A DNA stretch of 64,000 nucleotides from Rhodospirillaceae bacterium (GCA_002720855.1 PBIN01000015.1:372001-436000); one strand, 5' to 3'. Counted from the first letter of the stretch, positions 17,334-27,245 are shown. The notes: generated by a model from the sequence alone, not told the origin. A program made the numbers and translations.

Positions 17334-19217
17334 ATGACCGCTGAAACCCTTAGCTTTCAAACAGAAGTCGGCAAGATTCTAAAAATTGTCGCGAACTCGC
17401 TCTATAGCGACCGACAAATATTCTTGCGCGAATTAATTTCCAATGCATCAGACGCCTGTGACCGATTGCGCTACCTGGCCATAACCGAACCGTCGCTAAC
17501 GGCAGACGATTCTGAATTTAAGGTCGAGTTATCTATCGACAAGAAGGCCAAGACACTGACCGTCTCTGACAATGGCGTTGGAATGAATCGCGAAGCATTA
17601 ATAGAGGATCTCGGTACAATCGCGCGTTCCGGCTCTTCCGCGTTTATTGATGCTCTCAGCAATGACAACGAAGACAATGTTGCCCTGATTGGCCAATTCG
17701 GAGTTGGGTTCTACTCTTGCTTTATGGTTGCCGATTCCGTTGAAGTAACCAGTCGGCGCGCTGGCGAAGACCAGGCGTGGAAGTGGACCTCCGACGGAGA
17801 AGGCGAATTTACAATCGAGGAAGCGGATCGTGAGAACCGCGGCACCTCGATTACAATGAAACTCAAAAAAGACGCCAAGGAATTCCTGGAGCCAACACGT
17901 CTCCGCCATATCGTCTCCACCTATTCGGACCACATTTCGCTTCCGATCCAGATGGAAATTGATGGCTCAGAGGAAACGCTAAACCAGGCCTCCGCCCTTT
18001 GGACACGGCAAAAGAAAGATATCAAGCCCGAGCAATATACTGAATTTTATCGTCACATCGGCCATGCGTTTGACGAACCGGCGACGACTATTCATTGGCG
18101 AGCGGAAGGGCGCGTACAGTATACGGGCCTCCTTTTTATCCCCTCTATGCGGCCGATGGATATTTTTGCGCCTGAACGCAAACATGGCGTAAAGCTTTAT
18201 GTAAAACGCGTATTCATCACAGACGATTGCGAAGGGCTATGTCCGCCCTGGCTGCGCTTCATTAAGGGACTGGTTGATTCTGAGGACCTTCCTCTCAACG
18301 TCAGCCGCGAAATGCTTCAGAATAATCCGGCACTAACGCGAATCAAATCTGCGTTGGTAAAACGTGTCCTGGGTGAGCTTAAGAAACAGGCTGACAAGAA
18401 ACCGGAAGAGTATGCCACTTTCTGGGAGAATTTCGGCGCTGTCCTGAAGGAAGGTATTTATGAGGACCAGGAGAACCGCGACGCTGTCTTAAAACTCGCA
18501 CGCTTCAAGAGCACACATGGCGACGAACTCACCAGTCTTGAAGACTATATTGGTCGAATGAAAGAAGGCCAGGAAGCCATTTATTACATCTCCGGCGAAG
18601 ACGTTGAGGCCTTGGCCAAAAGCCCGCAACTCGAAGGGTTCAGATCGCGCGGGATCGAGGTGTTGTTTATGACCGATCCGGTCGATGAATTCTGGTTGCC
18701 CGCCGTTGGAACCTACGAGGAAAAACCTCTTCGGTCCGCTACGCGTGCCGGTACTGATCTCAACGATATTAAATCGGAAGATGCTAAAGCGGACGAGAAG
18801 GACGATTCCGAATCCGACAACAACGACGACACGCCCGGTCTCGATGCGCTCGTCGCCATGATCAAGTTGGAACTTGGCGACAAGGTCAAAGACGTCCGTT
18901 TGTCGAACAGGTTAACTGACAGCCCGGTCTGCCTTAGTGCCGATGAAGGCGATATCGATATCCGACTTGAGCAACTTTTGCGCCAGCACAACCAACTCAA
19001 CGAACAGGTCAGCCGGGTTCTGGAAATCAACGGCAAGCATCCGCTGATTACCGCGCTTGCAGGAATTTCCGGTTCAGATGGCGCCGGAAGCAAAGTCAGC
19101 GACGCAGCCTGGTTGCTGCTTGATCAGGCCCGGATTCTGGAGGGAGAGCCACTGCCTGACCCGACGGCTTTCGTCCGCCGTATGGCCGATCTGATGGCCA
19201 AAGGCGTGGCGGCTTAA
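17334..19217 (+). CDS. htpG: Chaperone HtpG (bacterial Hsp90)
   Basis: A full-length 627-residue Hsp90. The N-terminal GHKL ATPase has 'LRELISNASDACDRLR', 'DNGVGM', and 'GQFGVGFYSCFMV'. The middle domain has 'LPLNVSREMLQ', and a C-terminal dimerisation domain follows. An acidic insert near residue 485 ('DEKDDSESDNNDD') is a lineage-specific linker. It is a cytoplasmic ATP-dependent chaperone. The promoter lies in the 152-nt gap divergent from the helicase operon. Its stop codon shares one base with the ATG of the MBL gene. Confidence 0.97.
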   Translation: MTAETLSFQTEVGKILKIVANSLYSDRQIFLRELISNASDACDRLRYLAITEPSLTADDSEFKVELSIDKKAKTLTVSDNGVGMNREALIEDLGTIARSGSSAFIDALSNDNEDNVALIGQFGVGFYSCFMVADSVEVTSRRAGEDQAWKWTSDGEGEFTIEEADRENRGTSITMKLKKDAKEFLEPTRLRHIVSTYSDHISLPIQMEIDGSEETLNQASALWTRQKKDIKPEQYTEFYRHIGHAFDEPATTIHWRAEGRVQYTGLLFIPSMRPMDIFAPERKHGVKLYVKRVFITDDCEGLCPPWLRFIKGLVDSEDLPLNVSREMLQNNPALTRIKSALVKRVLGELKKQADKKPEEYATFWENFGAVLKEGIYEDQENRDAVLKLARFKSTHGDELTSLEDYIGRMKEGQEAIYYISGEDVEALAKSPQLEGFRSRGIEVLFMTDPVDEFWLPAVGTYEEKPLRSATRAGTDLNDIKSEDAKADEKDDSESDNNDDTPGLDALVAMIKLELGDKVKDVRLSNRLTDSPVCLSADEGDIDIRLEQLLRQHNQLNEQVSRVLEINGKHPLITALAGISGSDGAGSKVSDAAWLLLDQARILEGEPLPDPTAFVRRMADLMAKGVAA

Positions 19218-20128
19218 TGGCGACATGGGATCACGAAACAGATAGCTGTACCTTTGGCGACATCGATGTACGCCGCGTTGTCGATATGGAAGATGGTGCC
19301 TTCCCTGCCTCGCATCTATTTCCGGATTCAAACTTAGAGGAAATCAGCGCACTCAGTCAGCGTTTTGGGGAGAAGCATATCAACCCAGAGACACTCGACC
19401 TCTATTTAAGTTTTCACGCCTATATTGTTAAAACCGAAAAATGCACGATTTTGGTCGATGCCTGTGTCGGGAACGACAAAGATCGGCCCGGGCGCCCAAT
19501 ATGGACTAATCGATCAGGCCCATTTCTTGAAAACCTCGCGAAGCAAGGTGTCGCGCCCGACGATATCGACTTTGTAATGTGTACCCACCTGCATGCCGAT
19601 CATGTCGGATGGAACACAAAAAAAGTGAATGGCGAATGGGTCCCGACTTTTGCCAATGCGCAGTATTTATTTGCCGAACGCGAATACCAATTTTGGCAAC
19701 AGGAACAGGCCCAAATTAGCGAACCTATTATGTATGGCTCACATGCCGACAGTGTTTTACCGATCATGGAATCGGGACAGGCAAAACTCATCGACACCAA
19801 CCATGAAATTACGACCGGCATATATACCGAGCCGGCTTACGGTCATACGCCCGGCAATATGGTGCTGAATATTTCAGAAGGCAGCAAAACCCATGCCGTG
19901 ATTTTCGGCGATGTCATGCATCACCCCATTCAGCTTGCGCACCCTGAATGGTCGACCTGTTTTTGTGAAGATCCGCAAATGTCGAGTGAGACTCGAACGT
20001 CTCTACTGAGCCGGTACGCCAACACGGAAACTTTCGTACTTCCGGCACACTTTCAATCGCCAGGGTACGGGCCGGTGGAACGCGACGGCTCCAGCTTCAA
20101 AATGAAAGATGGTATAGGCGAAAAGTAA
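19217..20128 (+). CDS. MBL-fold metallo-hydrolase
   Basis: A 303-residue metallo-beta-lactamase-fold enzyme with the dinuclear zinc motif 'THLHADHVGW' near residue 120-127 and later ligands in 'GHTPGNMVL' and 'IFGDVMHH'. The arrangement resembles lactonases and quinone-type hydrolases of the AHL-lactonase-like branch. The substrate is unknown. It overlaps htpG by one nt, so it is probably co-transcribed, although no functional link is obvious. It ends one nt before the convergent flavin monooxygenase stop. Confidence 0.82.
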   Translation: MATWDHETDSCTFGDIDVRRVVDMEDGAFPASHLFPDSNLEEISALSQRFGEKHINPETLDLYLSFHAYIVKTEKCTILVDACVGNDKDRPGRPIWTNRSGPFLENLAKQGVAPDDIDFVMCTHLHADHVGWNTKKVNGEWVPTFANAQYLFAEREYQFWQQEQAQISEPIMYGSHADSVLPIMESGQAKLIDTNHEITTGIYTEPAYGHTPGNMVLNISEGSKTHAVIFGDVMHHPIQLAHPEWSTCFCEDPQMSSETRTSLLSRYANTETFVLPAHFQSPGYGPVERDGSSFKMKDGIGEK

Positions 20129-20129
20129 T

Positions 20130-21266
20130 TCAGACTTTAATGCCGCTAAAGGGCGCGCGCTGACCGGCCTGTTCCATCAACGGAATTACCTTGTCGATCC
20201 ACTGTTTGCATTCAGTTTTGTAATCGACCCAGGACAGCAGAATTCCATCAACATCCATCTCAATGAGATCACCCATACTATCGACAATCTGTTCCGGTGT
20301 TCCAATTAGAGGATAGCCCCCGTGTCCACCAATAAAATGCCGCCGAAACTGATCGAGCACTTCTGACGGCAGGGTTTCTGACTGCATGTCGAAAATTTCC
20401 AGGAGATTATTGACCGCAACATAGTCGCCTTTTTCAACGATGTAGTGTTCAGCATAGTCTCGCGCTTCTTTTTCCGTATCGCGGCAAACGATATAAGCGT
20501 GTATCCAGACTTCGATTTCTCGACCCGCCTCTGCTGCCATCGTTTTCAGATTCTTCATTTGCGCTTTGCCGCCTTCAATGTCGCGTTCCTTTAGAATCAC
20601 GAAATTCATGTCGGCCTGGGTAGCAGCAAATTTCTGTCCTGCCGGAGACCCCCCAGCATTCATCACCGGTGGCATCGGTTTCTGAATAGGCTTGGGTTCG
20701 CTCCAAACCGCTTTGGACTGAAACCAGCGTCCATCGAAATCGAATTCGCCATCAGTTGTCCAAATCCGACGAACAAATTCCAACCATTCAGTGGCGTATT
20801 CATAGCGAACTTCGTGCTCGTTCCACTCGGCACCGAACATCTCAAACTCATTTTTGAACCAGCCGCACACGACGTTGAATGCAAACCGGCCACCCGAAAT
20901 ATGATCGATGGTCGCACATTGCTTGGCCGCTGCCACGGGGTGCACCAGTGGCACATGGGCAGTCGAAAAAATACAGCTATAGTTGGTGATCGCGGAAACG
21001 GCTGCCGCCCAGTTAAAAGTCTCGAATGTACGGTTATTGAAGTTGGTCTCGCCGCCATACCCTTTCCAGCGCGCGACGGGAAGAAGCACCTCAAATCCGG
21101 CCTGATCGGCCATTTGGACGACTTCCTTGGTCTCCGGCCAGGTCATATCCCATGTATTTTCGGCCGTGGTAATCGTCGAACCATGAGAACAGTTCATGGC
21201 AATGATGCCGATCTTCATCTTGTTGTCGTTATAGAGCGGATTTTCGCTAACGGGTCTTTCAGTCAT
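20130..21266 (-). CDS. LLM-class flavin monooxygenase (RutA-like)
   Basis: A 378-residue luciferase-like monooxygenase. Motifs such as 'LLPVARWKGYGG', 'TIDHISGGRFAFNVVCGW' and 'IGTPEQIVDSM' match the branch holding RutA (pyrimidine ring-opening) and dimethylsulfide or nitrilotriacetate-type monooxygenases. It lies downstream of the ABC importer operon, separated by a strong terminator, so it may have its own promoter. An alternative ATG at 21218 starts directly at the conserved 'MKIGIIA'; neither start has a good SD. Ring-opening of a cyclic amide is a reasonable hypothesis given the neighbours, not a conclusion. Confidence 0.82.
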   Translation of the reverse strand: MTERPVSENPLYNDNKMKIGIIAMNCSHGSTITTAENTWDMTWPETKEVVQMADQAGFEVLLPVARWKGYGGETNFNNRTFETFNWAAAVSAITNYSCIFSTAHVPLVHPVAAAKQCATIDHISGGRFAFNVVCGWFKNEFEMFGAEWNEHEVRYEYATEWLEFVRRIWTTDGEFDFDGRWFQSKAVWSEPKPIQKPMPPVMNAGGSPAGQKFAATQADMNFVILKERDIEGGKAQMKNLKTMAAEAGREIEVWIHAYIVCRDTEKEARDYAEHYIVEKGDYVAVNNLLEIFDMQSETLPSEVLDQFRRHFIGGHGGYPLIGTPEQIVDSMGDLIEMDVDGILLSWVDYKTECKQWIDKVIPLMEQAGQRAPFSGIKV

Positions 21267-21292
21267 GGCGGTGATCTTACAGATTTCGACCG

Positions 21293-21325
21293 AAAAAAAA
21301 ATGGTGGGAGTAGCGTCCCACCATT
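21293..21325 (-). terminator. Rho-independent terminator after second binding-protein gene
   Basis: On the minus strand a perfect 9-bp stem (21316-21324 with 21301-21309) with a 6-nt loop is followed by eight T's. Confidence 0.9.
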
Positions 21326-21346
21326 CATTTCTAGAACTAGTTAAAC

Positions 21347-22531
21347 CTATTTTTTACAGGGCAATGCCGGATGCGTGTCCACCAAATGCCACTTCTTGTT
21401 TTTCATCGTCATTATGTAAGCTGGCAACTGTGCGTCCCCCGTTTTCTCGAAACAAACCTTGCCTTGAACGAGATCGAACGTGGTCGTCAACAGCGCATCC
21501 CGGATTGCGGTGCGTTCCGCCTTGAGGTTTTTGGGATCGCCCGTGACTTTGGCCACTTCCATCGCTTTCTTGAACACATAGACAATGTCATAGGCCGACG
21601 CATCAACATGGTGCGGCCACGGCTTGTCGATTCCGCGCTTCTTCACCTCAGCAACATACTTTCGGCTGAAATCGCGTGTCCTTTCGTTGAGATCGTAATA
21701 AAATGACGCAGCAAACACCGCACCGTCGGCATCTGTGCCCATTTTATGGACGATATCCGGATCAGCCCAGATTTGCGCACCAATGATGGGTACATTGATC
21801 TTTTGACGCTTCATTTCCTTGACGACCCGGATGGCAATTGGCGCAATTCCGGCGAGACCGACATAGTCGATCTTCTTGCCTTTTAGTTGTGAAACCTGCG
21901 GCGAGACATCGAAAGCCTTGGTGGCAAATCCTATTGGTCCGGTAATCTTGACCTTCTCCTTGGTCAGGATTGGTTTCATGATAAACAGCCCAACGGCTTT
22001 GGATACCACATCATCAGTGCCATATAGGACCGCAACCGACTTCTTCATCGCGCCCCGTTTCTTCATGGTTTTCACAACCCGAGCAAATTGTAGAAATTCG
22101 CTCTCCGTCAGGCGATAAGCGTATGAATATTTATCAGCGAGCTTCGGTGCCGAAGATGCATTTGGAATCTGGACGATTTTTTCCCTCTCACCCGCCGCAA
22201 ACGCAACGCGTGCTTCACTTGATGAGAACGGTCCGATAACACCGAGTGCTTTGTCGTCACGGGCAAATTTCCGAACGGCCACCACCGCCTGTTTCGGGTC
22301 ACCCGCTGTATCGAATTTTACAATGCGGAGTTTCTTGCCATTAATGCCGCCGGCTTTATTGATTTCGGCGACGGCAATATCGACCGCAATTTCCGTCGTC
22401 TTATTGGTTGTAGAATAAAGCCCCGTCTTACCAAAGCTCAGCCCCAGAACAATCTCATTGGCCGATAGACCGGTGGTTCCAAATAACAGGACGGCAACCA
22501 TTGCCGCCGGTGCAAGTTTTTTAACCCACAT
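21347..22531 (-). CDS. Branched-chain-amino-acid-type ABC importer, binding protein (copy 2)
   Basis: A 394-residue periplasmic binding protein of the Peripla_BP_6/LivJ family, with a signal peptide to about residue 24 ('GLSAN'). The mature part is close to 89% identical by eye to the upstream neighbour at 22682-23863, while the signal peptides are unrelated. Only two cysteines remain near the C-terminus ('GKVCFEK' and 'LPCKK'), possibly a disulfide. It has its own terminator. It delivers a ligand to the LivHMGF complex encoded upstream; the ligand is unknown, and LivJ-family proteins bind amino acids, amides, urea and aromatics. Confidence 0.9.
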   Translation of the reverse strand: MWVKKLAPAAMVAVLLFGTTGLSANEIVLGLSFGKTGLYSTTNKTTEIAVDIAVAEINKAGGINGKKLRIVKFDTAGDPKQAVVAVRKFARDDKALGVIGPFSSSEARVAFAAGEREKIVQIPNASSAPKLADKYSYAYRLTESEFLQFARVVKTMKKRGAMKKSVAVLYGTDDVVSKAVGLFIMKPILTKEKVKITGPIGFATKAFDVSPQVSQLKGKKIDYVGLAGIAPIAIRVVKEMKRQKINVPIIGAQIWADPDIVHKMGTDADGAVFAASFYYDLNERTRDFSRKYVAEVKKRGIDKPWPHHVDASAYDIVYVFKKAMEVAKVTGDPKNLKAERTAIRDALLTTTFDLVQGKVCFEKTGDAQLPAYIMTMKNKKWHLVDTHPALPCKK

Positions 22532-22628
22532 AACCGTCTCCCTAATCTCGCATTTACAAAGTTTTAATATTTTCTGTCGCTAAAGATATGGCGAATTGGT
22601 GCCAAGTTCCAATCCCGATTTATAGCGT

Positions 22629-22658
22629 AAAAAAGGCGGCGGAAAAAATCCCGCCGCC
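22629..22658 (-). terminator. Rho-independent terminator between the two binding-protein genes
   Basis: On the minus strand an 8-bp GC stem (22651-22658 with 22635-22642) with an 8-nt loop is followed by a T-run. It probably reduces read-through into copy 2, so the two copies may be made at different levels. Confidence 0.88.
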
Positions 22659-22681
22659 CCAATTAACCAAAATTCTTTGTA

Positions 22682-23863
22682 TTATTTTTTACATGGCAAC
22701 GCCGGGTGACTTTCCAGCAATTTCCACTTTTTATTTTTCATTGTCATAATGTAGGCAGGTAGCTGAGCGTCGCCCGTCTTCTCAAAACAAACATTGCCCT
22801 GAACGAGATCAAAAGTCGTTTTTAATAACGCATCGCGAATGGCTGTACGTTCAGCTTTCACCTTTCCAGGGTCACCGGTGATCTTGGCCACTTCCATCGC
22901 TTTTTTGAACACATAGACAATGTCATAAGCCGCTGCATCAACGTGATGTGGCCAAGGCTTTTTGATACCTTGCTTTGCTGCCGCTGCGACAAATTTCTTA
23001 GCAAAATCTCGCGTCCGGTCGTTGAGGTCGTAATAGTAGGAAGCGGCAAATACGGCATCATCGCCCTGCGCGCCCATACCATGAACGATTTCAGGATCGG
23101 CCCATATTTGAGCACCAATAATTGGCGCCTTGATCTTCTGGCGCCGCATCTCCTTCAAAACGCGGATTGCAATCGGCGTAATGCCTGCGAGACCGACATA
23201 ATCGATATTTTTGCCTTTAAGTTGCGAGACTTGCGGCGATACGTCGAAGGCCTTTGTCGCAAAACCAATAGGTCCGGTAATCTTGACTTTTTCCTTGGTC
23301 AGGATCGGTTTCATGATAAACAGCCCGACTGCCTTGGAGACGACATCATCGGTACCATACATAATGGCCACCGACTTTTTCATCGCTCCCCGCTTCTTCA
23401 TCGTTTTTACAACGCGCGAGAACTGCAGGAACTCACTTTCCGTCAACCGATAGGCATAGGAAAATTTATCTGCGAGTTTCGGCGCCGAAGACGCGTTCGG
23501 GATCTGGACTATTTTCTCCCGCTCCCCCGCCGCAAACGCAACACGCGCTTCGCTCGAAGAAAATGGGCCGATGACACCTAACGCATTGTCATCACGGGCA
23601 AATTTACGCACCGCAACCACCGCTTGTTTGGGATCACCTGCTGTATCGAATTTCACGATGCGGAGTTTTTTGCCGTTAACACCGCCGGCTTTGTTGATTT
23701 CCGCAACCGCAATATCGACGGCAACTTCTGTTGTCTTGTTGATCGTTGAGTAAAGCCCTGTCTTTCCGAAGCTAAGACCAAGGACAATTTCAGCTGATTG
23801 AGCCGGCACCGCAATTGCAGCACCAGCGAGTGTGGTAGTCATAATTCCAACTTTAAAACGCAT
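22682..23863 (-). CDS. Branched-chain-amino-acid-type ABC importer, binding protein (copy 1)
   Basis: A 393-residue Peripla_BP_6 protein with a signal peptide ending near 'PAQSA' (residue 24). The mature sequence begins 'EIVLGLSFGKTGLYS', identical in both copies at this point. It is separated from livF by 56 nt and belongs to the same operon. The differences from copy 2 cluster in the second half (for example around residues 265-310), where family members often contact ligand or the permease, so the two could differ in affinity. Confidence 0.9.
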   Translation of the reverse strand: MRFKVGIMTTTLAGAAIAVPAQSAEIVLGLSFGKTGLYSTINKTTEVAVDIAVAEINKAGGVNGKKLRIVKFDTAGDPKQAVVAVRKFARDDNALGVIGPFSSSEARVAFAAGEREKIVQIPNASSAPKLADKFSYAYRLTESEFLQFSRVVKTMKKRGAMKKSVAIMYGTDDVVSKAVGLFIMKPILTKEKVKITGPIGFATKAFDVSPQVSQLKGKNIDYVGLAGITPIAIRVLKEMRRQKIKAPIIGAQIWADPEIVHGMGAQGDDAVFAASYYYDLNDRTRDFAKKFVAAAAKQGIKKPWPHHVDAAAYDIVYVFKKAMEVAKITGDPGKVKAERTAIRDALLKTTFDLVQGNVCFEKTGDAQLPAYIMTMKNKKWKLLESHPALPCKK

Positions 23864-23919
23864 GATCCACTTCCTCTCCCTGTTGAACGAGTTGAATGGT
23901 AACGCTGTGATACCTACGG

Positions 23920-24621
23920 TCAGTGCGTTCCGAGATAGGCTTCACCGAGACGACTGTCTTCCTGCAGGGTTTTTGAACTTCCTGACAGAACGACATCGCC
24001 AAGCTCGAGTACATATCCACGATCAGCGCTTTGCAACGCCATATGCGTATTTTGTTCAATAAGCAAAATTGTTAGCCCATCGCGATTGAGTTCTTCGATG
24101 AGAACGAAAAGCTGTTTCACAAGTATGGGGCTGAGCCCCAATGATGGCTCGTCGAGCATCATAAGACGTGGCTTTGCCAACAGCGCCCGGCTGATCGCCA
24201 ACATCTGCTGCTCGCCGCCCGACAAGACCGAGGCTGGCATATCTCGACGTGCAGCAAGGTTTGGGAACCGCTCGTAGATAGCGTCGATTTCCGCTCCAAC
24301 ATCACCACTACGACAATAGGCGCCCATCTGAAGATTCTCATGAACGGTGAGGCTGACAAATATTTGGCGACCTTCAGGTACCATCACCAGCCCAGCATCG
24401 ATCCGTTTGGGTGCGGACCAGCCGCTAATATCGATACCGTCGAATAATACCGTCCCTGTAGATTTCTCACTTCCCAGAATAGCCTTGAGCAATGAACTCT
24501 TCCCGGCACCGTTCGCGCCGAGGACAGTTACGATTTCGCGTTCGTCCAACGTCAAATCAACCGACTTTACAGCGTGATTGCGTCCGTAACGTACGTCTAT
24601 CCCCTGGACATCAAGAAGCAT
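23920..24621 (-). CDS. livF: ABC importer ATPase LivF-type
   Basis: A 233-residue ATPase with Walker A 'GANGAGKSS', signature 'LSGGEQQMLAISRAL' and Walker B 'LMMLDEP'. The open frame runs upstream to 24720. The ATG at 24621 is chosen because it is preceded at correct spacing by GGAGG and starts the conserved 'MLLDVQGIDVRYG'. This start overlaps the livG stop by 11 nt, which indicates coupling. It forms a heterodimer with LivG to power import. Confidence 0.93.
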   Translation of the reverse strand: MLLDVQGIDVRYGRNHAVKSVDLTLDEREIVTVLGANGAGKSSLLKAILGSEKSTGTVLFDGIDISGWSAPKRIDAGLVMVPEGRQIFVSLTVHENLQMGAYCRSGDVGAEIDAIYERFPNLAARRDMPASVLSGGEQQMLAISRALLAKPRLMMLDEPSLGLSPILVKQLFVLIEELNRDGLTILLIEQNTHMALQSADRGYVLELGDVVLSGSSKTLQEDSRLGEAYLGTH

Positions 24622-25393
24622 TGGCGGCCTCCGTGTCATCGTCCGTACCGAGATAGGCTTCGAGAACGGCAGGGTCTCGATGAACCTCCTCCGGCGTTCC
24701 CTCAAATATCTTACGGCCAAAATTCAGGACTACAATATAGTCGCAGAGATCCCGAACAAACTGCATATCGTGTTCAACAACCAAAATCGTGACACCTTGA
24801 TCGGATACTCTTTCCAGCAGTTCCTGAAGTTGACCTGTCTCTACCTGGTTTAAGCCAGCGGCTGGTTCATCCAAGAGCAGAAGTTTGGGATCGGAGACCA
24901 TTGCCCGAACAACCTCAATCCGCTTCTGAACGCCATAGGGCAGGTTCGCGACAACCTCACCGGGGTATGTACCGATTCCGGCATTTTCAAGTGCTTCTTC
25001 CGCCGCTATCCGCCAGTTATTGCGTGGCAACATGCCAAGTGGGTATAGCAGACTTCCCAGCTTCCGAGCGCGGGCATGCTGACCCAGCATTACGTTTTCA
25101 ACTGTGCTGAGATGCGGCATCAGACGGATGTTTTGAAAACTGCGTGACATGCCAACAGTTACCCGATCTTGTGCGGGAACATTGGTGATGTTCTCGCCCT
25201 CGACGGTGATCGATCCGGCATCAATATCGTAGACACCGGTCAATAGGTTGAAGACGGTCGTTTTCCCTGCGCCATTGGGACCGATTAGCGCCGTCCTGCT
25301 TCCTTTGCGAACGTCAAATGAAACATCATCGATGACCTTGAGGCCCCCAAAGCTTTTATGCATACCGGCAATTTCAAGAACGTTTACAGTCAT
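24611..25393 (-). CDS. livG: ABC importer ATPase LivG-type
   Basis: A 260-residue ATPase with Walker A 'GPNGAGKTT', a Q-loop in 'SFQNIRLMP', Walker B 'LLLLDEPAAGLN', and the LivG-typical C-terminus ('GRKIFEGTPEEV'). The canonical LSGGQ signature is replaced by 'LPYGVQKR', as is usual for LivG. It overlaps livM by 4 nt. Confidence 0.94.
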   Translation of the reverse strand: MTVNVLEIAGMHKSFGGLKVIDDVSFDVRKGSRTALIGPNGAGKTTVFNLLTGVYDIDAGSITVEGENITNVPAQDRVTVGMSRSFQNIRLMPHLSTVENVMLGQHARARKLGSLLYPLGMLPRNNWRIAAEEALENAGIGTYPGEVVANLPYGVQKRIEVVRAMVSDPKLLLLDEPAAGLNQVETGQLQELLERVSDQGVTILVVEHDMQFVRDLCDYIVVLNFGRKIFEGTPEEVHRDPAVLEAYLGTDDDTEAANAS

Positions 25394-26295
25394 GAGTTCG
25401 CCGCCGTCTCATCCAATACCTGCTTCTTGCGTCTGAAAAGTCCGCCGCCAAGCCGGTCCTGCAATGTTCGCGTCATGACGCCTTCCGGTCTAAAGACCAT
25501 CAAAAGCACGATAAAGGCGCCAAACATCATAAAGCGTCCCTCAGCAAGCCATGTTAGTCCCGCTGACTCTGCTATTTCGCGTAGCGCTTCCGGTACAATC
25601 GTGAAGAATGCTGCGCCAATGAGTGGTCCCCAAGCCGTCTGTGTGCCTCCCATCAGCACATACAAAAGAATATAAATACTCAGAAGGACGTTGAAGGTTT
25701 GCGCTTCAATATAGTTGTAGTGATGACCGTAGAGCGAACCGCCGAGGCTCATTAGCATCGCGCCGACGGTAAAGGCCACGACCTTGGCCGTTCGCACATT
25801 AACACCAAATAATGTCGCAACGTTTTCGTCATCATGGATTGAACGAAGCGCCAACCCAAGCCGCGTCGACATAAAATAAAAGCTGAACAGGATCACCAGA
25901 ATCGTCATGGGAACAATTACGGTGACATCAAGATGCGCATCCACCGGCATACCCGCAGCGGCGCCAAGTTCCTCAACGTTGATGACTATTCCTGCCACGA
26001 CCTCTGCGAAAGCAAACGTCGCGAGCACCATATAGACACCCCGCGTCCGCAATATCGGAAAAGAAATCACAAACGCAATGGTGCCGGTAAACATCATTGC
26101 CAGAATGACACTCAACCAGACCGGTAACTCAGCACCGGTACTGGCGTTGAACCAGGCACTGGCATAGGCACCGAGCGTAATGAATCCGGCGGCACCAAGA
26201 TTGAGTTGACCGGAGGCCGCCGGCAAGAAAATGCCGTAGGCATAAATCGTCGCCAGACACAGGATGATCAACTGCGATTCGAGATAACCGCTCAT
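25390..26295 (-). CDS. livM: ABC importer permease LivM-type
   Basis: A 301-residue inner-membrane permease with about eight to nine hydrophobic segments. 'SGQLNLGAAGFITLGAYASA' is the family's conserved N-terminal motif, and 'SIHDDENVATLFGVN' is the cytoplasmic loop that docks the ATPase. It overlaps livH by one nt and livG by four. Confidence 0.93.
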   Translation of the reverse strand: MSGYLESQLIILCLATIYAYGIFLPAASGQLNLGAAGFITLGAYASAWFNASTGAELPVWLSVILAMMFTGTIAFVISFPILRTRGVYMVLATFAFAEVVAGIVINVEELGAAAGMPVDAHLDVTVIVPMTILVILFSFYFMSTRLGLALRSIHDDENVATLFGVNVRTAKVVAFTVGAMLMSLGGSLYGHHYNYIEAQTFNVLLSIYILLYVLMGGTQTAWGPLIGAAFFTIVPEALREIAESAGLTWLAEGRFMMFGAFIVLLMVFRPEGVMTRTLQDRLGGGLFRRKKQVLDETAANS

Positions 26296-27233
26296 CAGAA
26301 CTTGCCCTTTCCGATCAGCGTATGGCCGAACAGGCCTGTCGGTTTAAAGACAAGCAGAAGAAGAAGCATTCCCCAGATCGGCACCTTGGCAAAATCGGCG
26401 CCGACGATATAGATCGACATTACTTCAAGCATGCCGATAAACAGCCCACCGACAATGGCGCCCCAGACATTGCCAAGACCACCGAGAACCATGCCCGCGA
26501 TGGCGACGGTAGCCACTGTGTCACCGACATAGGCATCGACCGTCGTGTAGTTGATTGTGAACAACACGCCCGAAATAGCGCAAAGAAGACCGGTAATGAC
26601 GTAGACCACCGGCACAATGCGTCCGACCTCAACACCCATCAATGTCGCGGCATCCGGCCGCTCGGCAATCGCACGCAGGGCGCGCCCAAGCTTGCTCGCC
26701 TTGAGCATGACACTCAACATCACAACAACGACCAGCGAAAGAACCAGACTGACGATCTGTGGAACACTGAAAATAATCGTCCCGATACTGAATGTTCCCT
26801 GGCCAAACGGCGATACCGCCGTCAGCGGATCAGAGCCCCAGGTACTCACGACGAGATGTTCGAAAATAATCAGAAACCCTAGCGAACTGACAAGCGGTAG
26901 TGCATGTTCTGTCGCATCTCCGTATTTAGCTTTCATGTAGCGATACGTGAAGCGCTCAATTACCAACGAAACCAAGGCAATCACGATCAGTGCAACGATG
27001 ATCCCTGCTATCCAGCGATATTCCGTACCGAATATGGTCAGGATCAAATCGTTACCGAATGGCAGCGTCCCGGACATGGTCGCGTACATCAAAACCGCAG
27101 CGAACATAAACAGGGCCGGAATGGTAAAGTTGAGAAAATTCAACATTCCGATGATCAGCGTAAAGGCCACGGCAACCATGACGTATACGCCACCCAGCAT
27201 CAGCCCGTTAACAAGTTGTTGTATTACAAGCAT
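26295..27233 (-). CDS. livH: ABC importer permease LivH-type
   Basis: A 312-residue inner-membrane permease. It starts 'MLVIQQLVNGLMLGGVYVMVAVAFTLI', the usual LivH N-terminus, and contains the coupling loop 'RAIAERPDAATLMGVEV'. It follows the PuuE-like hydrolase gene by 12 nt, so the hydrolase is the first gene of the importer operon. Confidence 0.93.
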   Translation of the reverse strand: MLVIQQLVNGLMLGGVYVMVAVAFTLIIGMLNFLNFTIPALFMFAAVLMYATMSGTLPFGNDLILTIFGTEYRWIAGIIVALIVIALVSLVIERFTYRYMKAKYGDATEHALPLVSSLGFLIIFEHLVVSTWGSDPLTAVSPFGQGTFSIGTIIFSVPQIVSLVLSLVVVVMLSVMLKASKLGRALRAIAERPDAATLMGVEVGRIVPVVYVITGLLCAISGVLFTINYTTVDAYVGDTVATVAIAGMVLGGLGNVWGAIVGGLFIGMLEVMSIYIVGADFAKVPIWGMLLLLLVFKPTGLFGHTLIGKGKF

Positions 27234-27245
27234 CTGTTTATGGGC

